Below are positions 1 to 5,446 of a DNA stretch of 6,398 nt, piece after piece (position 1 is the stretch's first letter; each line of letters starts with the position of its first letter). Under the pieces are notes generated by a model. That model did not search any database, was not told the origin of the DNA, and saw nothing but the letters and a program-made list of their open reading frames with translations. The position numbers and the translations under genes were made by a program. The DNA comes from JAXDLH01 sp034666705 (lineage in GTDB: Bacteria > Chloroflexota > UBA6077 > SHYK01), in assembly GCA_034666705.1 (NCBI GenBank), contig JAXDLH010000393.1, forward strand, positions 1-6,398. The letters are read 5' to 3'.

Positions 1-570
1 GTCGATGTCGATAGCCGCAAGATGACAGAGAGCAGCGTGATGGGGATCTTCCCCGGCGAGAGTCTTACGGTCGAGGACCTGCTCTACGGACTGATGCTTC
101 CCTCTGGCAACGATGCCGCGCTCGCCCTCGCCGAGCACGTGGCAGGGACGAAGGAGGCGTTCGTCGACTTGATGAACGCCAAAGTCCAGTCGCTCGGATT
201 GACCACCTCGCACTTCGTCAATCCCCACGGCCTCGACGCGGCAGGCCACGTCTCATCGCCGTATGACATCGCGATGCTCGCACGCGCAGGCATGCGCGAT
301 CCTCAGTTCCGGGCGCTCGCCGGTGCACGAAGCTACTCGACCTCAGGCGGCAAAGGCTACCAGCTCGGCAATCTGAACCAGCTCCTCTTCCGTTATCCGG
401 GGGCGGATGGCGTGAAGATCGGCTTCACCGATGCCGCCGGCAAGGCGATTGTCGGGTCGGCAGTGCACGATGGCCACCGCGTGTACGTGGCCATGATGCG
501 AAGCGTCGATATCTACTCGGACGCGGCGACACTTCTGGATTGGACCTTCGCCTCATATAGCTGGCAGTAG
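1..570 (+). CDS. D-alanyl-D-alanine carboxypeptidase (peptidase S11, DacA/PBP5-like), 5'-truncated
   Basis: This is the C-terminal 189 residues of an S11-family serine carboxypeptidase, which removes the terminal D-Ala from peptidoglycan stem peptides outside the cytoplasmic membrane. The reading frame is open to the first base of the window, so the gene begins upstream; the signal peptide and the SxxK catalytic motif are not visible. Visible family signatures, numbered from the first base, are GESLTVEDLLYG followed by the SGN motif (S35-G36-N37, LPSGNDAA), the NPHGLD segment, and DGVKIGFTDAAGKA, which carries the third motif as K139-I140-G141 instead of the common KTG. The protein ends soon after (LLDWTFASYSW), so it lacks the extra C-terminal beta domain of E. 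coli PBP5; short S11 proteins of this form are common. The family is secure. Whether it acts as a carboxypeptidase or an endopeptidase cannot be settled. Confidence 0.93.
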   Translation, partial: VDVDSRKMTESSVMGIFPGESLTVEDLLYGLMLPSGNDAALALAEHVAGTKEAFVDLMNAKVQSLGLTTSHFVNPHGLDAAGHVSSPYDIAMLARAGMRDPQFRALAGARSYSTSGGKGYQLGNLNQLLFRYPGADGVKIGFTDAAGKAIVGSAVHDGHRVYVAMMRSVDIYSDAATLLDWTFASYSWQ

Positions 571-620
571 GGTTGCACCAACGTCGGCCATACCCACGGC
601 GGCCAGTTGGATAAGGCTGA

Positions 621-652
621 GCCGCTCGGGCCCGTTAGCGACTGCGAGCGGC
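621..652. repeat. 8-bp perfect inverted repeat at a convergent gene junction (possible terminator)
   Basis: GCCGCTCG at 621-628 is exactly complementary to CGAGCGGC at 645-652, with a 16-base loop. The repeat straddles the stop codon of the leftward kinase-like gene (635-637) and lies about 50 bases past the stop of the rightward carboxypeptidase. Its place between convergent genes suits a bidirectional terminator, but neither side has a run of T, so a classical intrinsic terminator is doubtful. A second short hairpin, GCTCA-CAA-TGAGC at 653-665, lies directly beside it inside the kinase-like coding region. Confidence 0.35.
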
Positions 653-1267
653 GCTCACAATGAGCTCCGTCGCCATCTCCTCGCCGAGCTCCCCTGCATT
701 GAGCATAAGGTGGTAGTTCTGCGGTGACTGCCAGTCGGCATGATAGAAATGCCGGGCAAAGCGGCCACGCGCGTTGTCGAAATCGCGGGTAATGCGTTCC
801 GCCTCCGGGCGCGTGATCGATTGTTCGGCCATGACCCGCTGCACGCGCAAGTCGAATGGTGCGTACACGTACACGTGCAGCGCGTGCGGGTGATTCCGCA
901 GGACGTAGTGACTTCCGCGGCCGACGATGACGACGTCGTCGCTCTTGGCCGCCTCCTGGATCACCTGCTCGATAGTCTGGACGTACGTGCGATCCGACAG
1001 GTCAGGGAACCCTCCGGGCGGGTCGAGCATCTCCACGGGGGCGCTAACGTCTGGGTAGCTGAGGCGTAGCGCATTGACCAGCTGCGTAATCATGGAGTCG
1101 CCGCGCTCGTCTCGCTCGCTCACGATCGCCTCGGGAAGTCCCAGGCGGCCCGAGACCTCCTGAATCAACGCCCGGTCCAGGAGCACTGCGCCGAGTTGCT
1201 CGGCGACCCGTTGCGCGATTGGGCCCCCACCGCTGGAGTACTGGCGCGAGACAGTCACGATCGGCAT
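635..1267 (-). CDS. Cytidylate kinase-like family protein (P-loop NTPase)
   Basis: This 210-residue cytoplasmic protein matches the cytidylate kinase-like family (Cytidylate_kin2 type). It opens with a beta strand and a modified phosphate-binding loop, MPIVTVSRQYSSGGGPIA, like the family consensus ISRxYGSGGxxIA. This loop lacks the lysine of a classical Walker A motif, which is usual for the family. LAVLLDRALIQEV-like and VVIVGRGSHYVL segments follow; the latter is the central strand with the GRG signature. HVYVYAPFDLRVQRV corresponds to the LID-side region of nucleotide kinases. The substrate of this family is generally unestablished, so cytidylate kinase activity should not be assumed. A GTG two codons upstream (1273) keeps the frame open, but it lies inside the Shine-Dalgarno sequence, so I chose the ATG at 1267. 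It is last in the leftward gene block, 66 bases after the aminotransferase. Confidence 0.88.
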   Translation of the reverse strand: MPIVTVSRQYSSGGGPIAQRVAEQLGAVLLDRALIQEVSGRLGLPEAIVSERDERGDSMITQLVNALRLSYPDVSAPVEMLDPPGGFPDLSDRTYVQTIEQVIQEAAKSDDVVIVGRGSHYVLRNHPHALHVYVYAPFDLRVQRVMAEQSITRPEAERITRDFDNARGRFARHFYHADWQSPQNYHLMLNAGELGEEMATELIVSAARSR

Positions 1268-1272
1268 ATCCA

Positions 1273-1277
1273 CCTCC
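1273..1277 (-). promoter_or_regulatory. Ribosome binding site deciding the start of the kinase-like gene
   Basis: On the minus strand the sequence reads GGAGG-TGGAT-ATG, a full Shine-Dalgarno core five bases before the ATG at 1267. The alternative in-frame GTG at 1273-1271 shares its first G with this core and so cannot be served by it, which fixes the ATG as the start. Confidence 0.75.
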
Positions 1278-1286
1278 CGTGTTGCC

Positions 1287-1310
1287 GGCCCGAACGGTAC
1301 CGCCCGGGCC
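1287..1310. repeat. Inverted repeat between aminotransferase and kinase-like genes
   Basis: GGCCCG (1287-1292) pairs with CGGGCC (1305-1310) around a 12-base loop that itself contains the palindrome CGGTACCG (1295-1302). It lies in the 66-base gap after the aminotransferase stop and ends 9 bases before the ribosome binding site of the next gene. No T-run follows on either strand, so it is more likely an intercistronic RNA hairpin or a chance GC-rich palindrome than a strong terminator. Confidence 0.3.
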
Positions 1311-1333
1311 TCTTGAGAAAGACCAGCGCGCTC

Positions 1334-2275
1334 CTATGCAGTTACCGGGGTTACCGAGACCGGCGTGGACCAGTCGCTGTAGCGGGCCACCTTGCCTCGG
1401 ATGATGTCGTAGTACAGGTCCATCAGCTTGCGCGTCACGGGGCCCGTCTTGCCGTCGGCAATCGGAATTCGGTCGACCTCGATCACGGGGGACAAGTGTG
1501 CCGCCGTGCCGGTCATAAAGCATTCGTCCGCGGCGTACAGCTCGGACCGCGGAATCGCTCGTTCCACCGTCTCGATTCCCAACTCGGTCCGCGCAAGCTC
1601 GATCACGGTGCTGCGCGTGATGCCGATGAGAATGTCCTGTGATGGATCCGGCGTCACAAGCCGGTCGCCAGTCACGATGAAGATATTCTCGCCTGAACCT
1701 TCGGAAACCATGCCGGCGTGGGTGAGCATGATCGCCTCGTCGAATCCACGCTCCCACGCCTCCGTCTTGGCGATGGCGCTGTTGAGATACTTGCCGGTTG
1801 CCTTAGCCAGGGAGGGGATCGCGACGTCCGGGACCCGTTGCCAGGAAGAGGTGCAGCAGCGCACGCCTGCCTCGGCGTCCAAATAGGCGCCAAAAGGAGC
1901 GACGAAGATGTTCACGTCGTCTTGGACGTCATGTAATCGAACGCCGATGACCTCCTGGGATTTGTAGGCGAGCGGGCGAATGTACACATCCTCCTGGTAC
2001 CCGCTGCGGCGCACCAGATCAACCGTAATGTCGCAAAGCTCGTCGACCGACTCGGGAATCTCGATGCGAAGCATCTTGGCGCTTTGCTTCAGGCGTCGAT
2101 AGTGCTCGGGCATGCGGAAGAGACAAATTTGCTCGAGTTGCTGGTTCCAGTTCCCCCGGATCCCCTCGAAGCAGCCCGTGCCATAGTTCAGCGCGTGGGT
2201 CATGATGCCTACCTTTGCATCTTCCAGCGGCACCACTTGCTTGCGGAAATATGCATATGCACCCACGCGAATCAC
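1334..2275 (-). CDS. ilvE: Branched-chain amino acid aminotransferase (class IV PLP enzyme)
   Basis: This cytoplasmic PLP enzyme transfers the amino group between glutamate and the 2-oxo acids of valine, leucine and isoleucine. It has 313 residues, close to the family's usual 300-310. Numbered from the GTG at 2275, MTHALNYGTGCFEGIRG lies at about 26-41, and IPSLAKATGKYLNSA contains the predicted PLP-binding lysine K158. The class IV signature MVSEGSGENIFIV has the cofactor-contacting glutamate E192. ECFMTGTAAHLSPV holds the phosphate-binding threonine region near 255. These match E. coli IlvE in order and spacing. The open frame extends upstream to 2461, but that part overlaps the preceding Nudix gene and is not homologous. 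Starts at GTG 2275 or GTG 2266 are both possible: an AAGGGAG motif at 2283-2277 is too close for the first and slightly far for the second. A related class IV enzyme (D-amino acid aminotransferase) is less likely. Confidence 0.92.
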   Translation of the reverse strand: MIRVGAYAYFRKQVVPLEDAKVGIMTHALNYGTGCFEGIRGNWNQQLEQICLFRMPEHYRRLKQSAKMLRIEIPESVDELCDITVDLVRRSGYQEDVYIRPLAYKSQEVIGVRLHDVQDDVNIFVAPFGAYLDAEAGVRCCTSSWQRVPDVAIPSLAKATGKYLNSAIAKTEAWERGFDEAIMLTHAGMVSEGSGENIFIVTGDRLVTPDPSQDILIGITRSTVIELARTELGIETVERAIPRSELYAADECFMTGTAAHLSPVIEVDRIPIADGKTGPVTRKLMDLYYDIIRGKVARYSDWSTPVSVTPVTA

Positions 2276-2301
2276 TCTCCCTTCGGATCCGAAAGCCCTC
2301 G

Positions 2302-2721
2302 CTACCGCTCTGACCAGGACCACCCACGACGCTTGCGGATCAGTTCTTGAACGTCGTCCGCGACGCGTGCCCAGAGGTCGCGATTGTTCTGGAACGTGAG
2401 CACGCGAGCGATCTCGCCAACCGGAAACGTCGCCGCATCCGCCCCCGCGTGCTCGGGCCATTCCGGGCTGTCAACTACCCGCATCAGGTAGAAGGCCACC
2501 TCGCGAGCTTCCCCCTCCGCTTCGTAGGGGGCGATCCCCACATCGCGGACGACCTCGGCGCGAACCCCGGTTTCCTCTCGGACCTCGCGAATCGCTGCTT
2601 GCTCTGGAGTTTCTCCTGGGTCGATCCACCCCTTCGGGAACACCCACTCGCCGAGCAACGTCCGTCTCAGAATAACCCTGTCGCGCCAGACGATTATACC
2701 GCCAGCCTGAACCGCTGCCAT
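2302..2721 (-). CDS. Nudix hydrolase (second in the block)
   Basis: This is a 139-residue cytoplasmic hydrolase of nucleoside diphosphates linked to another group X. It contains a perfect Nudix box GX5EX7REUXEEXGU at residues 31-53: G31, E37, then REVREETGV with the metal-binding glutamates E49 and E50. The box is preceded by the typical strand pair QAGGIIVWRDRVILRR and WVFPKGW. The protein stays close to a minimal single Nudix domain, and its substrate cannot be read from sequence. The open frame extends upstream into the diguanylate cyclase gene. I chose the ATG at 2721, where homology begins; it starts 4 bases after the stop of that gene (2726), indicating translational coupling. The ribosome binding site is weak (AGG four bases upstream). 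The stop is only 26 bases before the aminotransferase start. Confidence 0.9.
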   Translation of the reverse strand: MAAVQAGGIIVWRDRVILRRTLLGEWVFPKGWIDPGETPEQAAIREVREETGVRAEVVRDVGIAPYEAEGEAREVAFYLMRVVDSPEWPEHAGADAATFPVGEIARVLTFQNNRDLWARVADDVQELIRKRRGWSWSER

Positions 2722-2725
2722 TTGC

Positions 2726-3808
2726 CTATGGCCGAACGTGCGCGCGGTTGCGCCCCATTGCTTTCGCGGTAAACATCGCTTTGTCCGCGGCGCGGAGCAA
2801 CTCATCGGCATCTGCTTCGTCGGGCAATTGCCACTCGCCGCCGACGCTGATCGTGACGCTGACGGTGTTGCCGGCGTCGTCGATGGGAACCGCCGTTTGA
2901 GCGACGGAGCCGCGGACTTTTTCGGTCACGATGACGAGCGCCTCACGGTCGCAGCCCGGGAGGATGGCCGCGAACTCCTCGCCCCCATACCTGGCGACGG
3001 TGTCCGTTTGTCGCAGGCTGCGTGCAATGGCTCGCGCAACTGCCTGCAGGACGAGGTTGCCGATCGGATGGCCGTACGTGTCGTTGAACGCTTTGAAGTT
3101 GTCTACGTCGGCCATGATGGCACCGATCGGGTAGCCAAGCCTTCGTGCGCGTTGCACTTCTTGATCGAGCGACTGGCGGAAGTGTCGGTAATTGTAGAGT
3201 CCAGTGGCCGGGTCAGTTACGGCGAGCCGGCTCGCCTCCTCGTAAAGGTAGGCGTTCTCCACCGCGACAGAGACGCCGTGGCCCAGGATCTCGAGCATCT
3301 GAACGTCGTTGTCGCTGAAGGATTGGTCGAGGATCCCCACCACGAAGCAGCCGAGCGCAAGCCCCCGCGCCCGCAGGCCCATGCCGACGAGGTGGAGCCG
3401 GCCCTGCTCCGTGGATGACTTCACCTGATAGATCGACTCTTCGTGAAGCACCTTTTCCGCCGCAGCGTCAAAGGCGTCCTCGAGCCCTTCGATGCGCGGG
3501 GGGGACAGGGCGGCGAGGCACTTGAGCTGGCCCTCGTCGTCTAGCACGTACACACGGCTTGCCGCCCCGGGAAACAGGGTGGCGAGACCTTGCACGCACG
3601 CTTGCCCGCTGGAGGCGACGCTGTGCGTGCGTGCCAATTCCGTCGCGACCCCATTGAGCTGCGTCATCTGCTGCAAGTGCAGTCGCAGCTCCTGGTAGGT
3701 CCGGTTGAGATCCTCGGCGTACGCCACGATTTGGCTCTGATACGACTCGAGCTCGTGGATCCGCCCTTCGAGCTCGCGTACGCGATCGGCTTCGGTTTCC
3801 GAAGTCAT
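2726..3808 (-). CDS. GAF-GGDEF diguanylate cyclase
   Basis: This predicted cytosolic enzyme condenses two GTP into cyclic di-GMP. Numbered from the ATG at 3808 (360 residues), a heptad-like, charged coiled coil spans about 5-52 (ADRVRELEGRIHELE and onward). A GAF-like sensory domain follows at about 55-190, then the GGDEF domain at about 195-360. The cyclase is expected to be active: DPATGLYNYRHF begins the domain, ADVDNFKAFND supplies metal and GTP ligands (D234, N237), and the active-site loop is GGEEF (275-279). An RxxD product-inhibition site, RQTD at 266-269, sits five residues before it. No membrane segment or signal peptide is visible, so input probably comes through the GAF domain; its ligand is unknown. 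A GTG at 3865 would add 19 residues; neither start has a good ribosome binding site. No EAL or HD-GYP partner is present. Confidence 0.93.
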   Translation of the reverse strand: MTSETEADRVRELEGRIHELESYQSQIVAYAEDLNRTYQELRLHLQQMTQLNGVATELARTHSVASSGQACVQGLATLFPGAASRVYVLDDEGQLKCLAALSPPRIEGLEDAFDAAAEKVLHEESIYQVKSSTEQGRLHLVGMGLRARGLALGCFVVGILDQSFSDNDVQMLEILGHGVSVAVENAYLYEEASRLAVTDPATGLYNYRHFRQSLDQEVQRARRLGYPIGAIMADVDNFKAFNDTYGHPIGNLVLQAVARAIARSLRQTDTVARYGGEEFAAILPGCDREALVIVTEKVRGSVAQTAVPIDDAGNTVSVTISVGGEWQLPDEADADELLRAADKAMFTAKAMGRNRAHVRP

Positions 3809-3879
3809 TCGGTATGCCCATTTTTGCTCTGACCAGGGCGATGATCCCGCAGATTCGTCGGGCACGTCTCATTCCACGG

Positions 3880-3899
3880 CGGCGCCGTGATCTGCGCCG
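3880..3899. repeat. Short GC hairpin between Nudix and diguanylate cyclase genes
   Basis: CGGCGC (3880-3885) pairs with GCGCCG (3894-3899) around an 8-base loop. It lies in the gap after the upstream Nudix stop (3936) and before the cyclase start. The 127 bases between 3809 and 3935 hold no other gene; the first part would be coding if the cyclase begins at GTG 3865. No T-run is present, so this may be an intercistronic hairpin or chance. Confidence 0.25.
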
Positions 3900-3935
3900 T
3901 CCGCTGGACCCAATTTGTCCGGGCCCAGAAAGGAG

Positions 3936-4412
3936 CTAGTGCGATTCGACCGGTGGTGATGGGCGCTCCCCGAGTGGGCCCCCGACCTGGGCGCGAGCGC
4001 GGATGCGCTCGATTGCCCGCTGGACGATCGATATCTCGCTGGCAAACGACATGCGTCGCAGCGCTTCAGCCTCCGGGAACCAGGCGACGAAGTCGTTCTC
4101 CCAATCGTGGTCTTCCATACGGCCGCCGGTCTCCTCCAGCAGGTAAAAGTGGACCGTTTTGTGATGCCGCACGCCACGTGCTGAGAACCAGTAGGTAATA
4201 TCGCCGAGACGCTCGAGGATCCGCACCGATAGTCCCGTCTCTTCGCGGACCTCGCGAACTGCCGTCTGCTCCAGGGTCTCCCCGACGATCGGCGTACCTT
4301 TAGGAATACTCCAGCGCTCGGGACGGGCGCGACCGACGAGCACAACCTCAACGGTATCGCCGGCGATTCGACTGATCACCCCGCCGGATGAGACGTCGCG
4401 CACGGTTCTCAT
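3936..4412 (-). CDS. Nudix hydrolase (first in the block; Ap4A-hydrolase-like)
   Basis: This 158-residue Nudix protein has a complete Nudix box at residues 39-61: G39, E45, then REVREETGL with the catalytic glutamates E57 and E58. Before the box are SSGGVISRI and RWSIPKGT; after it come DITYWFSARGVRHHKTVHFYLLEETGG and ENDFVAWFPEAEALRRMSF. The YWF and HKTVHFYL blocks resemble bacterial Nudix proteins annotated as diadenosine polyphosphate hydrolase-like, but this does not prove the substrate. A longer frame runs upstream to 4640 into the SOD gene. I chose the ATG at 4412 because a strong GGAGG lies five bases before it; the in-frame ATG at 4424 falls on that motif. It is the first gene of the leftward block, 118 bases after the SOD stop. 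The last 15 or so residues are proline- and glycine-rich and look disordered. Confidence 0.9.
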   Translation of the reverse strand: MRTVRDVSSGGVISRIAGDTVEVVLVGRARPERWSIPKGTPIVGETLEQTAVREVREETGLSVRILERLGDITYWFSARGVRHHKTVHFYLLEETGGRMEDHDWENDFVAWFPEAEALRRMSFASEISIVQRAIERIRARAQVGGPLGERPSPPVESH

Positions 4413-4417
4413 ACGCT

Positions 4418-4422
4418 CCTCC
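4418..4422 (-). promoter_or_regulatory. Ribosome binding site deciding the start of the first Nudix gene
   Basis: The minus strand reads GGAGG-AGCGT-ATG, a full Shine-Dalgarno core five bases before the ATG at 4412. It overlaps the alternative ATG at 4424-4422, which therefore lacks a binding site of its own. Confidence 0.75.
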
Positions 4423-4442
4423 ATCCGCCGAGTCGCGCTGGG

Positions 4443-4448
4443 ATTGTA
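4443..4448 (-). promoter_or_regulatory. Possible -10 box for the leftward five-gene block
   Basis: The minus strand has TACAAT (5 of 6 to TATAAT) starting 36 bases before the ATG at 4412, preceded directly by TG. No convincing -35 hexamer is present at 16-18 bases. Its location in the SOD-Nudix gap suits a separate promoter for the Nudix-cyclase-Nudix-aminotransferase-kinase block, but this is one short match. Confidence 0.35.
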
Positions 4449-4501
4449 CACCGTGCTCCTGGGATGCCGTAGACGCCGCCCGCGTGCGCTGCTGGCGCGG
4501 A

Positions 4502-4515
4502 GAGCCACCCGGCTC
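4502..4515 (-). terminator. Weak hairpin just after the superoxide dismutase gene
   Basis: On the minus strand GAGCC-GGGT-GGCTC forms a 5-bp stem with a 4-base loop, beginning 15 bases past the SOD stop codon. The following bases (TCCGCGCC) are not T-rich, so it would be a poor intrinsic terminator. Position is the main argument. Confidence 0.25.
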
Positions 4516-4530
4516 CACTCACCTCGCAGG

Positions 4531-5178
4531 TTACCGAGAGCTCGAACCCCCGATCGGCCGCATCGCTGCATCGTTGCTGAGACGCTGATCGACCACATCC
4601 CAGTTGATGTTGGAAAAGAATGCCTCAATGTATTTCGCACGTTCGGCGGGCTTGTAGTCCACCATGAATGCGTGCTCCCACACGTCCATCACGAGGATCG
4701 GCTTGAATCCCGCGGGCGTGCCGTCCTGGTGGAGGGTCACCCAATGATTACTCAAGAGGCCAGTCGCCGGATCCTGAAACAGGATGGCCCAGCCGACGCC
4801 TCGCATCTTTCCTACCGCCTGAAAATCGGCCAGCCATTGCTCCCAGCTGCCGAAACTCGCCTCAATCTCCTTCAGGGTGACCGATCCGGCTGCTGGCTTG
4901 CCACTACCGGTTGGCGAAAGATTCCCGAAGTAGTATTCGTGCAGGATCATGCCGCTGTATTCAAAGCCGCGGCGGCGGGTGAGCTCGGCATAGAGCGGGG
5001 TGCCCGCCTTGCCCTCGTGCAGCAGATGGCCGATCTCTTCATTCAGGCTGTTCGTATTGGTGACGTACCCGTTGTAGAGCCCGAGGTGGATCTCGATCTG
5101 CTGGTCGGACAGACCGTGCAGTCCCTTGAGGCTCGAGAAATCCGCGGCCTTGTAGGGGGTGATAGCGCTTTGTGCCAT
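4531..5178 (-). CDS. Superoxide dismutase, Fe/Mn family
   Basis: This 215-residue cytoplasmic enzyme (no signal peptide) converts superoxide to oxygen and hydrogen peroxide. The four metal ligands of the family are present: H31 (IEIHLGLY), H80 (MILHEYYF), D165 and H169 (MDVWEHAF). The gateway tyrosine corresponds to Y38. The usual gateway histidine (E. coli H30) is replaced by Y35, and the next residue is N. G77 (SGMILH) with Q151 (LHQDG) follows the manganese-type arrangement, in which the outer-sphere glutamine comes from the C-terminal domain. This suggests a Mn or cambialistic enzyme, but sequence does not prove metal choice. The pattern belongs to a divergent SOD subgroup with GYVTNTN and LHEYYF blocks. 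The frame is open to 5274, but homology starts at the ATG at 5178, with GGGAG about 11 bases upstream. It is divergent from the DyP peroxidase gene. Confidence 0.95.
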   Translation of the reverse strand: MAQSAITPYKAADFSSLKGLHGLSDQQIEIHLGLYNGYVTNTNSLNEEIGHLLHEGKAGTPLYAELTRRRGFEYSGMILHEYYFGNLSPTGSGKPAAGSVTLKEIEASFGSWEQWLADFQAVGKMRGVGWAILFQDPATGLLSNHWVTLHQDGTPAGFKPILVMDVWEHAFMVDYKPAERAKYIEAFFSNINWDVVDQRLSNDAAMRPIGGSSSR

Positions 5179-5361
5179 TGAGCTGTGCTCTCCCGTTCTG
5201 TAATACCGCCCGTCTCCCGCTCGCCAGCAGTGGCACACTCCGCGCCGAGGCATAACACACGAGGAAAAGTGCACTGGTCGCTGGGGGCTCTGAAGGAGCA
5301 GTGAGGCAGCCGTGCAATTATCCCGGAAGAGCCGGGGGGGCGACGAGGCGCCGTCATCGAC

Positions 5362-5390
5362 TCGCCATGTCGCGTTTAATGGGGTATCCT
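5362..5390 (+). promoter_or_regulatory. Possible sigma-70-type promoter of the peroxidase gene
   Basis: TCGCCA (5362-5367, 4 of 6 to TTGACA) and TATCCT (5385-5390, 4 of 6 to TATAAT) are separated by 17 bases. The expected transcript start would be about 50 bases before the ATG at 5447. Both hexamers are mediocre, so this is only a candidate. Confidence 0.28.
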
Positions 5391-5434
5391 AAGCATCGCT
5401 CGATAGCTCACCGTGGCTGCGAATCCAGGGAGCA

Positions 5435-5442
5435 AGAGGAGG
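5435..5442 (+). promoter_or_regulatory. Strong ribosome binding site of the peroxidase gene
   Basis: AGAGGAGG ends four bases before the ATG at 5447 and matches the anti-Shine-Dalgarno sequence well. It supports this start and suggests efficient translation, in contrast to the weaker site of the divergent SOD gene. Confidence 0.75.
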
Positions 5443-5446
5443 ATTC

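Larger units (their letters stand above)
5179..5446. other. Divergent intergenic region between SOD and DyP peroxidase
   Basis: These 268 bases contain no credible gene and must hold the promoters for both flanking genes. Close to SOD the minus strand carries only a modest ribosome binding site (GGGAG at 5194-5190) and no convincing -10/-35 pair. Near the middle, GCTC (5287-5290) pairs with GAGC (5296-5299), and flanking CACT (5272-5275) with AGTG (5300-5303), a weak imperfect stem. I see no recognisable OxyR, SoxR, PerR or Fur operator. Confidence 0.6.

Noticed and set aside
864..877. Short tandem repeat GTACAC GTACAC
   Set aside because: It lies within the kinase-like gene and encodes a plain Val-Tyr-Val-Tyr strand. 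It is too short to be a repeat element.
1044..1757. A 237-codon minus-strand frame overlapping the kinase-like and aminotransferase genes
   Set aside because: It is out of frame with two confident genes, is very rich in Arg and Gly, and has no domain; this is typical of high-GC shadows.
2738..3418. A 226-codon plus-strand frame opposite the diguanylate cyclase
   Set aside because: It is the antisense shadow of the GGDEF/GAF coding region, with no domain and no ribosome binding site noted.
4534..4560. tRNA T-arm-like sequence (GGTTCGAGC on the minus strand)
   Set aside because: The 7-base loop is not followed by the invariant C, the stem pairs poorly, no acceptor or anticodon arm can be built, and the bases encode the C-terminus of SOD.
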